Assembly (NCBI GenBank): GCA_038748365.1
Contig: JBCDIZ010000010.1
Coordinates: 1-64,000 of the forward strand
DNA: 64,000 nucleotides
Direction: 5' to 3'
From: Alterisphingorhabdus sp038748365
GTDB lineage: Bacteria > Pseudomonadota > Alphaproteobacteria > Sphingomonadales > Sphingomonadaceae
The translations under genes were made by a program, and so were the position numbers. Under the pieces are notes generated by a model. The model was given only the letters and a program-made list of their open reading frames with translations, was not told the origin of the DNA and did not search any database. Shown here piece after piece: positions 26,535 through 40,100 of the stretch (its first letter is position 1; each line of letters opens with the position of its first letter).

Positions 26535-28736
26535 CTATTCAGGGCGATAGGATTTTGCACCACTGGCGAGCAGCGCCTCGCGAGTGAACAAGACCGGCTT
26601 TAGCTGCTGCTTCACAAACAGGGGAGCCTGATCGGTATGGTGCGGGCTATCTGGCCGTGTCGTAGCGGCACCGAATGGCTGGATAGATTCTGAGCGAACA
26701 TTGCCCTCTTCGTCCCACTCGACAAACATCAGGAAGCTGTCGCCATGGATGATGTAAATCCTGCCATCGTCATCCACCTCCCAGCGGGTCGCGGCGCGCA
26801 GCGCGTCGCTCCCGCCAAGATAGGGCAGATCGACATCGCCTTGCCGCAAGCGCATCAAATCACCCAGCGGCGGATCGATCGAGTCGAAATGGGTATTCAG
26901 ATGCTCCGCTGCCTTGATCAGTTCTTCCTTCGGATCGAGGTCGTCGGCCAAGCGCCTGCCTTCCGGCGCGTTAAACAGCGCGACATTCATCAGCCATGCC
27001 GCCAGCGCATCGCCCTCGCCTGCTCCATCCATTTTCCAGTCCCAGGCGCGCAATAGCCGCTGCGCTTCGGTCAGCGTCCAATCACCATCGGTGTTGACCG
27101 CCAGCAACTTGTCCATCCACAGCTTGGGGTATTGGCTCTGGGCATAGCCCTTATCATATTTGATCTGCTCCAGTTCTGCGCGTCCAATCGGCCCAACCGC
27201 TTCCAGCAGCTCAATCGCCCGTGCTGCGCGGTTGGTCCAGTTTTCCTCAATGCCTAGCAACGGTGAGAAATCGGCGCGTTCCAGTTCATCGCCCGGCCCG
27301 GCAGCCATATAGGGTGTGTTATTGGCGTTCATCACATAGCCCGATTCCGGGTTGATCAGCTTGGGTACCACAGCCCAATCCACCGGGCCATCCCAGATCA
27401 GGTCCGAGCGATCGCCCGGAACAATAGCACGCCAGTCCACACCGGCTTTGCGCTCGGGGAAGCGGGCATTGTAGAACAGGGCGATATTGCCGTCCTTGTC
27501 GGCATAGATGAAGTTGGTAGCAGGCACGCCCTGCATCGCCATGGCCGCCTGCCATTCTTCGAAATCGCTCGCTTTTTGCAGCCGGAAATATTGCGTCAAC
27601 TGAGTCAGATCATCGAGGCTGGCATAGCGAAAAGCGAAATAGCCATTGTCATTCTTGATCACCGGACCATGCGCCGAGCGATAGACCATTTGCGGATAGG
27701 GAATGGTGAACGGGCCATATTTGACCCGCAGCCAGACCTGCTTGCTCTCCAAAGGCTGCCACTCGCCATCGAGCTTATACTTCTCGCCCGCCTCGTCGAC
27801 TTCCAGTTTGTATACGTCAATCAAGTCGGGACGGTTGACGGTATTGGTCCAGCCAAGATTCTTATTGTGGCCGAGAAACGGATAAGGCGATCCGGGGAAG
27901 GTCGCTCCGGCAAAGTCCCATCCTTCCTCGCTATGCACTACCAGTTCATACCAGGCGACCGGACCTTCCCATGGCTGGTGAGAATTGGAGACGAGACGGG
28001 TGACACTATCGGATGAACGCTCAGGCGAAATCGCAAAGGCATTGGAACCATTCAACTCAGGATGGCGGCCGATTGGCGTCATCCGTGCTGTTTCGGTCTC
28101 AACACTCCCCTCAGCCGTCTCTTGTTTTAGAGCCTTCTGCCCTTTCCCAAGCGGCGGGCCACCATCAACCCTCAATTCCTTGCCAGCGACAAGGGGGCCA
28201 ACGATATTGTTAAGACCAAAGAAGAATGGCGAGCGCAGCGCAAAACCGGCTGCAATATCCCGGCCATTGATTGGGAACAGGCCGGAAAGCCGCACTTCTT
28301 CCGGATGCGTCTCGGCATAGCGGTTCATGCCCGAAGCATAGGCATCGAGCAGAGTGCGCACATCCTCAGGCAGCGCGTCATATTTGCGATCCACCGTGCC
28401 GCGCACATCGAGCAGATGGGCGACATAGTCCACCTGCGCGCCATCCTGCCCGGTCATGGCACCCAGCCGCATCCGTGTCATCGCCGCGACTTCCTGCAGC
28501 GTCGCAAAATCATCCTCGGCATGGGCCCAGGCTATGCCATAGGCAGTATCCGCATCGGTCTTGCCATAAATATGTGGCACGCCGTAATCATCGCGAAATA
28601 TCTCAACATCATAGCTGCGTTCCGCTGGCGCGCCGACTTCATCGACGAACCATGGCTCCCAAAAAGCCAGGGCAACAGCAGCAAGAAGCAAAAGGATGAA
28701 AAGAGTGGCCGCAAGGCGCTTGAATATCAGTGTCAT
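26535..28736 (-). CDS. penicillin acylase-family N-terminal nucleophile hydrolase
   Basis: A 733-aa exported or membrane-anchored amidase of the penicillin/acyl-homoserine-lactone acylase superfamily. The N-terminal helix (LFILLLLAAVALAFW) serves as signal or anchor. The alpha chain begins with IFRDDYGVPHIYGKT. The autocatalytic cut is expected before the Ser of NGSNAFAIS (about residue 231), making the beta-chain nucleophile, with RLVSNSHQPW and an Asn near 500 (NANNTPY) completing the site. The substrate could be a beta-lactam, an N-acyl amino acid or an acyl-homoserine lactone; sequence alone does not decide. GTG 28745 is an alternative start. Confidence 0.85.
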   Translation of the reverse strand: MTLIFKRLAATLFILLLLAAVALAFWEPWFVDEVGAPAERSYDVEIFRDDYGVPHIYGKTDADTAYGIAWAHAEDDFATLQEVAAMTRMRLGAMTGQDGAQVDYVAHLLDVRGTVDRKYDALPEDVRTLLDAYASGMNRYAETHPEEVRLSGLFPINGRDIAAGFALRSPFFFGLNNIVGPLVAGKELRVDGGPPLGKGQKALKQETAEGSVETETARMTPIGRHPELNGSNAFAISPERSSDSVTRLVSNSHQPWEGPVAWYELVVHSEEGWDFAGATFPGSPYPFLGHNKNLGWTNTVNRPDLIDVYKLEVDEAGEKYKLDGEWQPLESKQVWLRVKYGPFTIPYPQMVYRSAHGPVIKNDNGYFAFRYASLDDLTQLTQYFRLQKASDFEEWQAAMAMQGVPATNFIYADKDGNIALFYNARFPERKAGVDWRAIVPGDRSDLIWDGPVDWAVVPKLINPESGYVMNANNTPYMAAGPGDELERADFSPLLGIEENWTNRAARAIELLEAVGPIGRAELEQIKYDKGYAQSQYPKLWMDKLLAVNTDGDWTLTEAQRLLRAWDWKMDGAGEGDALAAWLMNVALFNAPEGRRLADDLDPKEELIKAAEHLNTHFDSIDPPLGDLMRLRQGDVDLPYLGGSDALRAATRWEVDDDGRIYIIHGDSFLMFVEWDEEGNVRSESIQPFGAATTRPDSPHHTDQAPLFVKQQLKPVLFTREALLASGAKSYRPE

Positions 28737-28821
28737 AGGGGACACATTATCGACGGGCAGGAAAGCGGTCCATAGCCAATATGGCGCCGCTGGTTTTTGA
28801 GAAGGGAAATGCCACTAGCAT

Positions 28822-28849
28822 CTTGTGTTGCATAAATACAACACTATCT
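28822..28849 (+). promoter_or_regulatory. heat-shock sigma32-like promoter of clpB
   Basis: CTTGTG at 28822-28827 and CTATCT at 28844-28849 are 16 bp apart and fit the alphaproteobacterial RpoH pattern (CTTG, then CTATNT). The element lies 43 bp before the clpB start, consistent with heat-shock control. The identification rests on pattern match and gene identity. Confidence 0.55.
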
Positions 28850-28891
28850 GGGAAGCCAGATGCTGAAAGGCTATGAAGGAGTCCGCCCCCT

Positions 28892-31476
<2,585 letters not shown>

Positions 31477-31480
<4 letters not shown>

Positions 31481-33180
31481 CCGAGAGCAGCCGCCTTGGA
31501 GATCAAGCCAAGGCGGCTATAGCTAAGGGCGATATCGCCGAAGCGCGGACGTTACTCCAACAGGCACTGACGCAAGATGATCGCAATGTTCGCCTGTTGC
31601 AACTGGCAGCTCAAACCGCCGAGATAGGGGGCAAAACAGAAATAGCAGTGCAGCTATTGCGTACAGCACTACAGCTTGAACCAGAGAACCGCGCTACCAT
31701 TGCAGCCCTGTTCCGACTGTGCCTCGCGGAGCAGGATTTGGCTACGGCAGAGCAGCTAGTCGAGCAGGATAAAGCCATAGATGGTGCGGATGTTCCGCAT
31801 CTATTGCTATGTAGCCATCTGGCACTAACCAAAGGCGAAGAGACAGAGGCTGAGCACTATCTGTCTGGTCTGCTTGCACACGAGCCCGAGCACCAAGAAG
31901 GACTTGCGATGCAGGCGCGTCTCGCCATGCGTCGGGGACGACCAGAAGCTGCATTGTTTTTTACCCGGGCACGCCAGGGCAACAAAGAGAATATTGCTCT
32001 GCTACGCGATCATGCTCGCTCACTGGCCAGTCAGGGTGATTATGATGCCGCGCTGGCAATTCTCGACGAGGCTATTGCCAATAATATATGTGCACCTGAA
32101 CTAATAATCGATCAGATCGCACTGCTGAGCGAGGCCGGGCGCGATGCAGACAATACTGCCGCGCTTGCTGCAGCAGAAGAACAGGCCCGCGATAATGGCA
32201 ACCTACGCATGGCATTGGCTGACCTGATCATGCAACAGGATCGACCTGCCGATGCGCTGGCCCTATTGGCCGATCAAAAGCAACCGGAAGATCACCCAGA
32301 AATCCGCCTGACCGAAGCGCGAGCCGCGGGAATGGCAGGCGAACTTGACCATGCGGAACGTCTCTTCGCAGCACTGCAGAATGATCGATACCCTATTCCG
32401 CCACTGACATTGGTGCGTCATCTGATACGGCGGAAACGCTATAACGATGCCGAGAATCTGTTGCAGAAGCAGCTAGAACACGACAGCAGCGATATCAGTG
32501 CATGGGCACTGATAGATTGTGTCTGGCGTGTCACCGGCCAGCACGACAAACACAAATGGCTGCATAACCCAGAAAGCGTTACGGCCAATCTCGACCTCGG
32601 AATGTCGCTCGATGAAATAGAAGCAGCCGCCAACTGGCTACGCGGCCAACACAAAGCGAAAGCCGCTCCTACCGGCCAATCGCTCCGTCACGGCACCCAG
32701 ACCGGCGGTTCGATCCTCGCCTTTGATGATGACATAACGAAGCTGCTACGCGCGAGAATCAGTGCCGCTGTCAACCACTACATTTCGCAGTGGCCAGAGC
32801 AGCACAGCCGACATCCACTGTTCCAATGGAAGGACCATCAATGGCGCTTCTGTGGTAGCTGGTCGGTACGCCTTACTGATGGCGGACACCATAAACCGCA
32901 TATACATCCTGAGGGCCATGTCTCATCGGCGAGCTATTGGGTATTGCCAATAAGAGAGAGGACAGAGCCCTTTGCGGGTGCATTTGAGCTAGGCCGACCC
33001 CCAGATGACCTTGGCATAGATTTAGGGCCTGTTAGAATCATAAAACCAAAGTGCAGTCACCTAGTACTGTTTCCAAGCACTTTTTATCATAACACCCGGC
33101 CATTTAGCGAGGGTGAGAGGGTAACGCTGGCATTTGATGTAAGTTTCCTGAACCGAAATTGCTTCAGCAGTAGACTATGA
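31477..33180 (+). CDS. TPR-repeat protein fused to a putative 2OG-Fe(II) oxygenase domain
   Basis: A 567-aa protein. Residues 1-370 are helical TPR-like repeats (AKAAIAKGDIAEARTLLQQAL; GDYDAALAILDEAIA). The C-terminal 180 residues contain GHHKPHIHPEGHVSSASYWVLP and a later VLFPSTFYHNTRPF...RVTLAFDV. This is the His...His/Arg layout of the putative 2OG-Fe(II) oxygenase family seen next to TonB receptors. The GTG start overlaps clpB's stop. It converges on a TonB-dependent receptor gene. The hydroxylation target is unknown. Confidence 0.78.
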
Positions 33181-33209
33181 GTGTTTTGATACTGCCACTT
33201 GGGTCTAGA

Positions 33210-33249
33210 TCAAAAGAAAAGGCGGTCCTTGAATTAACAGGGACCGCCT
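33210..33249 (-). terminator. terminator of the first TonB receptor gene
   Basis: AGGCGGTCC (33220-33228) pairs with GGACCGCCT (33241-33249). On the minus strand the hairpin is followed by TTTTCTTTTG. It separates the receptor from the convergent TPR-oxygenase gene. Confidence 0.8.
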
Positions 33250-33271
33250 AGCATTATTAATATGTTAAGCC

Positions 33272-36200
33272 TTAGAAGTTGAAACGTGCACCTGCGTACA
33301 GGAACCGGCCAATATTGTCATAGAGACCGCTACCAGCGCCTGTGCCTGTCAAACCCAGAGGCGGGTTGGTATTCAGGATATTGTCTACGCCAAAGTAGAA
33401 CGCATAGTTATCGTCAGTTTCCAGATCGATCCGGAGGTCATGATAAAATGTTTCCGGATACTCACTCGGGAATGAGAAATCAGGGTTCTCTGGGGGACGG
33501 CCCTGCAACGAATTGAAAGCTTCAAAATCGTTGACAAACTGCTCACCAATGTAGCGCATCGTGTAAGTTACTCTCGGAACACCGAAATCAAGACCCAGGA
33601 TCAGGTTAGCAGCCCATTCCGGATCACCCAACTCAGACAATTGCCGATCAATGAAATTCGGATCATTAATGTCAGTGAAGTTATCACGCTCGATGACGTA
33701 TGAGACGAGAGCACGAAGGTTCAAAGCTACATCACCAAAGTCGCGCTGGTAGTTAACATCAAAATCGATACCCGAAGTTCTTTGCGTAGCAAAGTTGAAC
33801 GGACCAGAGATGAATGACGAATCGTCAGGACCTACCGGCAAACTTAAGGTTGCACCGCCCAGAATACGATCAGACTGACCCGCGAATGTACCGTCGGCAC
33901 GACGTGTAATTGAAGCACAGAATTGGTTATCAATACCGCCTGGTGCGTCATAACACTGGTCGATAATAGTTTGCGGCAGCAATGAGAAGATCACGTCTTC
34001 GATCTCAATGTTATAATAGTCAATCGAGATGACAAGACCGGGAATAAACTCAGGTACAAATACCGCGCCAATCGTCCAGCTGTCTGAAACTTCTTCACGC
34101 AGATTAGGATTACTACCATTCAATCCACGAATACCGGAAGCCGGAATATTCGTGAATGGCTCATCAGTACCGGCAACATTAACCGTAGTTGGTACCCCAT
34201 CAGCAGCACAGTTAGCTACGCGATTAGGATTCTCGTTAATGAAACGCGAGTCACAAGGATCAACCAGTCCATTCAGGAAGGTCTGACTAGGTACTGCAAA
34301 TAGATTGCCCTGAGTTGGTATACGAACTGAACGCGCATAGCTTGCACGAAGGCGCAAACTTGGGAACGGAGAGTAAATGACGCCGCCATTCCAAGCAAAA
34401 GTCGAACCCACATCACCAACATTGTAGTCGGAGAAACGTGCAGCACCTTCAATCGTCAATTCTTCTGCCCACGGCACATTTGCAAGAATAGGGATGCGGA
34501 CTTCACCAAATGCTTCCCAGACCTCAAGATCAGGCGGATCGAAGACCGGGATCGCATTGAGGAAGGTCGCACCGCTGCGCGTCACTTCATCAAATGCAGA
34601 GAATGCACTCTCGTTGCGGTATTCACCACCAATGGCGAAACTAACTGGACCACCTGGCAGTTCAAAGAGCTGGGAAAGATCCCCACGCATAAATGCGGTT
34701 ACTTGATATTGCTCAGCTTTTTGCTCCCGGCTGGATGCAACGGTTACATAGTTTAGAGCTTCTTGAGAAGGTGCCCCAAATCCGAAAAGATTTATTGGGA
34801 CACAGGCGGCGTCATCGTTCGATGGATCAGCATCATTATTGATACCACAGACAATGTTGCCATTCGCATCGAACTGCGCGTCACGCGCATTGTTAAGATT
34901 TGCAGTCAGGGTATTCCCCTCAGTTACGTAATCGGATTCAAACCGACCATAGTTGAACGCAACTTCGTAGAACCAATCGTCGTTGAAAGTACCATCAACA
35001 CCTACGACGGCACGATAAGTTTCACGCGTATGCTCTTCTCCACGTGCGCCGAAATCAATGTTGAAGCGGAACGCGCCGAATGCACCTGCACCAGGGGCAA
35101 GAGATTGTTGAAGAACGTTGCGCGCTTGATCATTTAGAAAAGCATTGTCTACGGAGAATACATTAAAGTTAAAAGTTGGCTGCCCTTCCTGAATCGCATC
35201 AATGCGAACATATTTTGCTTCGATAAACGGACGAAAAGCCTCAGAAACTTCATAGTGCGCCAAAACATTGTAAACTTGACGCTCAGTTTGCGGAGCCAAC
35301 TGACCGGAGAGTCTTAAAGTGGATCCAAAACCACCAATAGAGTTAGCAGAACCGCTGATAGCGCGGAAGTCTGTGGTGACAGGGTTACGGATCAGGTTAC
35401 CATTGCTATCAAAAACAAAGGTTGCACCAAGATCATTCCCATTAATATCTTGAGCGCCAGTACAATTGAATGCACGACGCGCCGCATTTTCTGGGGTATC
35501 CGCTGGACAGAAAGAGCTATACAAACCACCTTCAGAAATATTGTTATTGCGGATACCACTGACGAGCACCCGGTCAGCAATACCGTTGCCGCCTGCTGGC
35601 TCACCAATCGTATTTTCTACAGTTTGTAGCTGGGTACGCCCTGAGAAAGCACCAAAAACGCGATCACGGTCAGTGAAAAAGACAGCATCCTGGAAACTAT
35701 ACTCGCCAGCAAAAGTAATATTACCACGATTATCACCAAAATTAGTACCAGCTAATATTGAACCAAAGAAGCTGCCACGGTGACCGGCTCCTGCGACGCC
35801 GCCCTGAACATTGGCTTCAATACCTTCAAAGTCACGCTTCAATACGAAGTTAACTGCACCAGCAACAGCGTCAGCACCGTAAACAGCACTATTGCCGCCG
35901 GTCGAGATATCAATACGCTCAATCAAAGCATTGGGAATAGTATTGATGTCAACACTGGTCGGCGTGCCTGGCTGCGACGTAATGTGACGCCGACCGTTAA
36001 CAACAACCAGAGTTCTGTTAGTGCCGAGTCGACGCAGATCAAGCAGGTTAAGACCGGCAGTACCAATGAAACGTGTAGAGTTTTGCTGGCCGAATGTTGA
36101 ACCCAATGACGGCAGGTCATTAAGCGCGTCACCAATGTTGATGTCACCGTTCGACAGCACTTCGCCGAGATTTAGTGAAACGATCGGGTTGGAACTATCA

Positions 36201-36388
36201 AGGTTCGGACGCGCGATGCGCGAGCCGGTGACCACAATAGCTTCATCAGCGCCAGCCTCATCTTCAGCCGTTACATCCGGTTGATCTTCCGGAGTGGCTT
36301 CCTCTTGAGCAATTGCCGGCGTTGCAGCGAACGCTAAGGCAAAAGCAACTGGCGCAGCACCAGACATGAACCTTGTCATCTTTTTCAT
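33272..36388 (-). CDS. TonB-dependent outer-membrane receptor (first of two)
   Basis: A 1038-aa outer-membrane transporter. The signal peptide (MKKMTRFMSGAAPVAFALAF...AIAQ) is followed by a TonB-box-like segment (EAIVVTGSRI) and the plug domain (DLPSLGSTF, LDLRRLGTNRTLVVVNGRRH, GGNSAVYGADAVAGAVNFVLKRDF). The rest is a 22-strand barrel closing on LYAGARFNF. The frame is open to 36520, but AAAGGGG before ATG 36388 sets the start. Receptors of this large sphingomonad group import oligosaccharides, peptides or aromatic compounds; no substrate genes are nearby. Confidence 0.93.
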   Translation of the reverse strand: MKKMTRFMSGAAPVAFALAFAATPAIAQEEATPEDQPDVTAEDEAGADEAIVVTGSRIARPNLDSSNPIVSLNLGEVLSNGDINIGDALNDLPSLGSTFGQQNSTRFIGTAGLNLLDLRRLGTNRTLVVVNGRRHITSQPGTPTSVDINTIPNALIERIDISTGGNSAVYGADAVAGAVNFVLKRDFEGIEANVQGGVAGAGHRGSFFGSILAGTNFGDNRGNITFAGEYSFQDAVFFTDRDRVFGAFSGRTQLQTVENTIGEPAGGNGIADRVLVSGIRNNNISEGGLYSSFCPADTPENAARRAFNCTGAQDINGNDLGATFVFDSNGNLIRNPVTTDFRAISGSANSIGGFGSTLRLSGQLAPQTERQVYNVLAHYEVSEAFRPFIEAKYVRIDAIQEGQPTFNFNVFSVDNAFLNDQARNVLQQSLAPGAGAFGAFRFNIDFGARGEEHTRETYRAVVGVDGTFNDDWFYEVAFNYGRFESDYVTEGNTLTANLNNARDAQFDANGNIVCGINNDADPSNDDAACVPINLFGFGAPSQEALNYVTVASSREQKAEQYQVTAFMRGDLSQLFELPGGPVSFAIGGEYRNESAFSAFDEVTRSGATFLNAIPVFDPPDLEVWEAFGEVRIPILANVPWAEELTIEGAARFSDYNVGDVGSTFAWNGGVIYSPFPSLRLRASYARSVRIPTQGNLFAVPSQTFLNGLVDPCDSRFINENPNRVANCAADGVPTTVNVAGTDEPFTNIPASGIRGLNGSNPNLREEVSDSWTIGAVFVPEFIPGLVISIDYYNIEIEDVIFSLLPQTIIDQCYDAPGGIDNQFCASITRRADGTFAGQSDRILGGATLSLPVGPDDSSFISGPFNFATQRTSGIDFDVNYQRDFGDVALNLRALVSYVIERDNFTDINDPNFIDRQLSELGDPEWAANLILGLDFGVPRVTYTMRYIGEQFVNDFEAFNSLQGRPPENPDFSFPSEYPETFYHDLRIDLETDDNYAFYFGVDNILNTNPPLGLTGTGAGSGLYDNIGRFLYAGARFNF

Positions 36389-36710
36389 ATTTGTACCCCT
36401 TTGAAGCCCTTGCACCTGCAAGAAGCAAAAAATGTGGAGGCCAGCTACTAACTGTCCCAATCCTCCGTTATGAGTACATTGATGCGACATGAGCGCAGGA
36501 GTGTAAAGTGGCTGTGACATGTTGCAGCAGGTTTTCGCTCAGTTGTCGTTTTTTTGTCACAGTATATTGCTCTGCTAGATTACGAGTAGGCGCATATCCT
36601 CTAAGGCAATGGAACAGTTAATATGCATTGGTCTAGGGAATTAGATTTAGTCTATCGGGTATCTAGGAGGCTCTGGAAACGTCTCTAAAGATTTGAAACC
36701 TATCGCCAGT
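36389..36710. other. non-coding leader of the first TonB receptor gene
   Basis: No plausible gene. The half nearest 36389 is the receptor leader. It contains CTGCAACATGTCAC and an A-tract with TGTGAC on the minus strand, similar to words found before the second receptor. The half nearest 36710 is AT-rich with nothing recognisable. Confidence 0.5.
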
Positions 36711-37040
36711 TCAGTTGCCGCCAGCCATAAATCCAGGTTGGCTCTGGTCGATGAATTCGCGTGAAGATTCGTTACCTTTTTCTGACGCTTCGGCCCATTG
36801 TGCATTTGTCATGCAGATGCGGCGGCGCTTTGCAAGTGAGCCCAGCACCCGCTCACTTTTGCAACGAACATAATTTGGGTGGCTACGATCAGTAATCTTC
36901 TCGCGCTTGGCTTCAACTACGATTTCACGTTCCACGTCTCCCTTTTGCTCTTCCGGTGACTCATCTTGCGCAGAAGCAGGAGGGACAATTAACAAAGCAA
37001 CCGCTGCTATTGCCAGACTATGGGAAACGAAAAATTTCAT
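36711..37040 (-). CDS. small exported Cys-containing protein between TonB receptors
   Basis: A 109-aa protein with a signal peptide (HSLAIAAVALLIVPPASAQ), giving a mature form of about 85 aa. An acidic start (DESPEEQKGDVEREIVVEAKREK) is followed by VRCKSERVLGSLAKRRRICMTNAQW, with two Cys 18 residues apart in a basic segment, probably disulfide-linked. The pattern of an RRR-C-MT-xxQW tail recurs in small sphingomonad exported proteins. The start ATG 37040 fits the signal peptide. It is separated from the second receptor by a terminator. The function is unknown. Confidence 0.65.
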   Translation of the reverse strand: MKFFVSHSLAIAAVALLIVPPASAQDESPEEQKGDVEREIVVEAKREKITDRSHPNYVRCKSERVLGSLAKRRRICMTNAQWAEASEKGNESSREFIDQSQPGFMAGGN

Positions 37041-37097
37041 AACTATACCCTCAGTATGTTTGTTGTGTATGTTTAACATAAATTGCCTTCGATAACA

Positions 37098-37126
37098 AAA
37101 AGAAAGGCAGGCCAAGGCCTGCCTTT
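37098..37126 (-). terminator. terminator of the second TonB receptor gene
   Basis: AAAGGCAGGCC (37103-37113) and GGCCTGCCTTT (37116-37126) form a perfect hairpin, followed on the minus strand by TTTCTTTTTG. Confidence 0.88.
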
Positions 37127-37154
37127 CCAAAGCATTGCTGCATTCTAGAAGGCA

Positions 37155-40100
37155 CTAGAAACGCAACCGTGCACTTGCGGCAAATCGACGTCCCAATGCA
37201 TCATAGCTCGATGGGAATACGTTACCGCTGTTGAACGCAGTAGCACCAACATCAGAGCCCACTACGTGCGGTTGATTGTCGAACAGATTCTGCACAGTAA
37301 ATGTAAGCTGCAGATTTTCTGTCGCATCCCATTGCAATGTGAGATCAAAATAATGCTCATCTGGAATGAAACGGAAATCTTCCTCAACGATACAGCCGCC
37401 CGGGTCAGCACCTAGCGGGTCAACGCAGTCAACATCTGCTTCAGCAGCCGCCAAATCTGAAGCAAATTGAGCAGGCTCATAATCCAGACCGCTCAGGAAG
37501 CGCCAGAACAGAGATACTGTGAACTCATCATCAAAAATAAGCGAGGTCCGCTGATTGAATGCAAATTCAGACTGGGGCGAACCTTCCAGGCCACAGTTGA
37601 CACTGAAGAAACCAACACATTCACGATTCAAGCTCGATGGTGTAGCTTGGAACCTGTTGGAATTAGTCCAGGTACCGTTGAAGAATGCATTCAGTGCAAT
37701 ATTATCAGTAAGGTCAGTGCTATAGTTGATTCCTAGATCAATACCGTCGGTTTCAATCCGTCCCAGATTACTGAGGGTCTGGAACAGGCCGAGGGTCGTA
37801 TCTGGTGAGCCAACAAGACCGCCAGTAAGAGGGTTACGGGAAATACGGTCAATTTGACAGGCTTCAGCCGTAGCAGATGGATTATCAAAACATGCGTCAA
37901 GAACGTCCCCAACAGTTGGGTTGGTGATAGCGTCAGTGATAGTGATGTTCCAATAATCGATGGTGACGGTCAAACCAGGGATAGACTCAGGCTGGATAAC
38001 TGCACCTACAGTCCATGTCTCAGCTTGTTCAGTGCCCAGATTAGGATTGCCACCAGTAGTCACATTGACTTGTCCAGCTCCTTCATCAGCAGGAGATTGA
38101 ACCTGGCCATTAATGATAGCCTGAGCACCGGCACTGCCAGGAGCAACCTGAGCCAAACACGCGTCAAGAATGTTACCAGTAGGAGCTACAGGCCCCTGAC
38201 AAGGATCATTACCGAGATTATCCAACCCTGTATTTTGTGGGAGGAACAATTCTCCAATATTTGGTGCGCGTGCAGCGCGCTGAAAATTACCACGGAACGT
38301 CAGCCCGATAACAGGAGTCCACTGACCGCCAACTTTCCAAGTCCATTCTGTACCGGCAGTAGAATAATCAGAGAAGCGCACACCTGCTTCAAGTACCAAC
38401 TCTTCAGCAAATGACTGACCTTCAATCAATGGAACGACCAGTTCACCAAATACATCAAGGACATCATAGCCGCCGTCAATATTCGGGTCAGCACCGCCAC
38501 CACCAACAACTTCGCCTGGAGTCTGTGAAGCATCATCTGAAACGCGTGAAGCAGTAAATTCACGATATTCAACACCAGCGGCAAAGGCGATTGGAGTCTC
38601 AGCTATTGCGAATCCATCGAAATCGCCAGATATGGTGCCGTTGAGCGTCGCAATTGTCGAGGTATTCGCAACAGTCTGGGTAAAGTCAAAAACAAAATCA
38701 ATTGCTTCCTGCGAACCAAGATTCCCTAAAGTACCAAACAGATTAATCGGTACGCACCCATTGGAAGGATCGATACAGGTCCCATCAGGTAGCGCCAGCA
38801 AACTCTGCTGCAGATTTGTCCGCCGGGCAAATCCAGTTTGACGCTGTGTATTATCACTTTCGCCATAAGTACCCGACACATCAAACTGAATATAGTCAGT
38901 GATGTCACCCCGAACACCCGCTACAATGTTGAACAACGTCGTAGTAAACTCTGAATCACGAGTTCCAGCCTCTACGGTACGTCGACGCAAGGCAGCTACA
39001 GTGAATTCCTGATAGTCAGGGTTTGCGGTGCCATCGGGCAGAGTTGCACCAAATGGCGTATTTATGCCAGCCTGACATGCTGCATCACTAAGCGGCGTTG
39101 GATCGCCATTAGCATCAACAGGACCCAGACCTTGACAGAAAGTATTAGCCACCGCTGTGGGGATGAAAGGATTGTTAAGGTTCAACTGATAGGCGTTGAA
39201 GAAAGACCCGCCTGGCGCAATAATAGTGGAAACCCTGTTACGGGAAAACGTGCCCTGAGTGTAAACCTCTATACCGTCACTAATCTCGTAGCGCGCAGAG
39301 CCAAAAATATTGAAGCGTTCAAACGGGGTTTGAAAGATATTGAACGGATTGAAGTTAAATGGACGATCAAATGGCACCAGATCGGTTCCAGCCTCATTAA
39401 GTTGAAGCAAGCCGCCTGTTCCTGGGCCATTTACAGTTGCAGGCACAGCATTGGATGATCCCCCTGGGTTACCTGTAAAAGAGCCGACATTAAATACAGA
39501 GAAATCACGATCACCCTGAAACACTTCATCAGCACTTTGATAACCGACACTAAAAACCGCGTTACCACGACCATCATCAAAATTAGCACCGATTGTCGCA
39601 TCTACACGAAAAATAGCGCCGTCGCCCTGCTCCGTGATCTGGCTAGAAGCGTTTATATCGAGCCCGGCAAAGTCGCGACGAGTAACAAAGTTGACCACGC
39701 CCGACACAGCATCAGCACCATAGGTTGTGGTAGCACCGCCAGTCAGGACGTCTGTACGCTCAAGCACCGCTAGAGGAATAGAGTTCAAGTCAACTTGGCC
39801 GGTAAAGTTTGCCGGAACGAAACGTTTTCCGTCCAGCAATACCAAGTTACGTTGCGGGCCTAGATTACGTAAGTTAACAAACGCCGCGCCGCCGTTACCG
39901 TTATTCACAGCAGAACCAGTGCTTGGAACAGAGGCTGGAAGTTGCCGTAGAAAATCTTCCGCCAAATTGGTCTGCCGAAGTTCTAGTTCTTCCGCTGAAA
40001 TAACGCCAACTGGGCTGGTGGACTCAATAGAAGGATTCTGAATCAATGTTCCTGTAACGACAATGGGATCATCACTAGCAAACTCATCATCTTCGGCTTC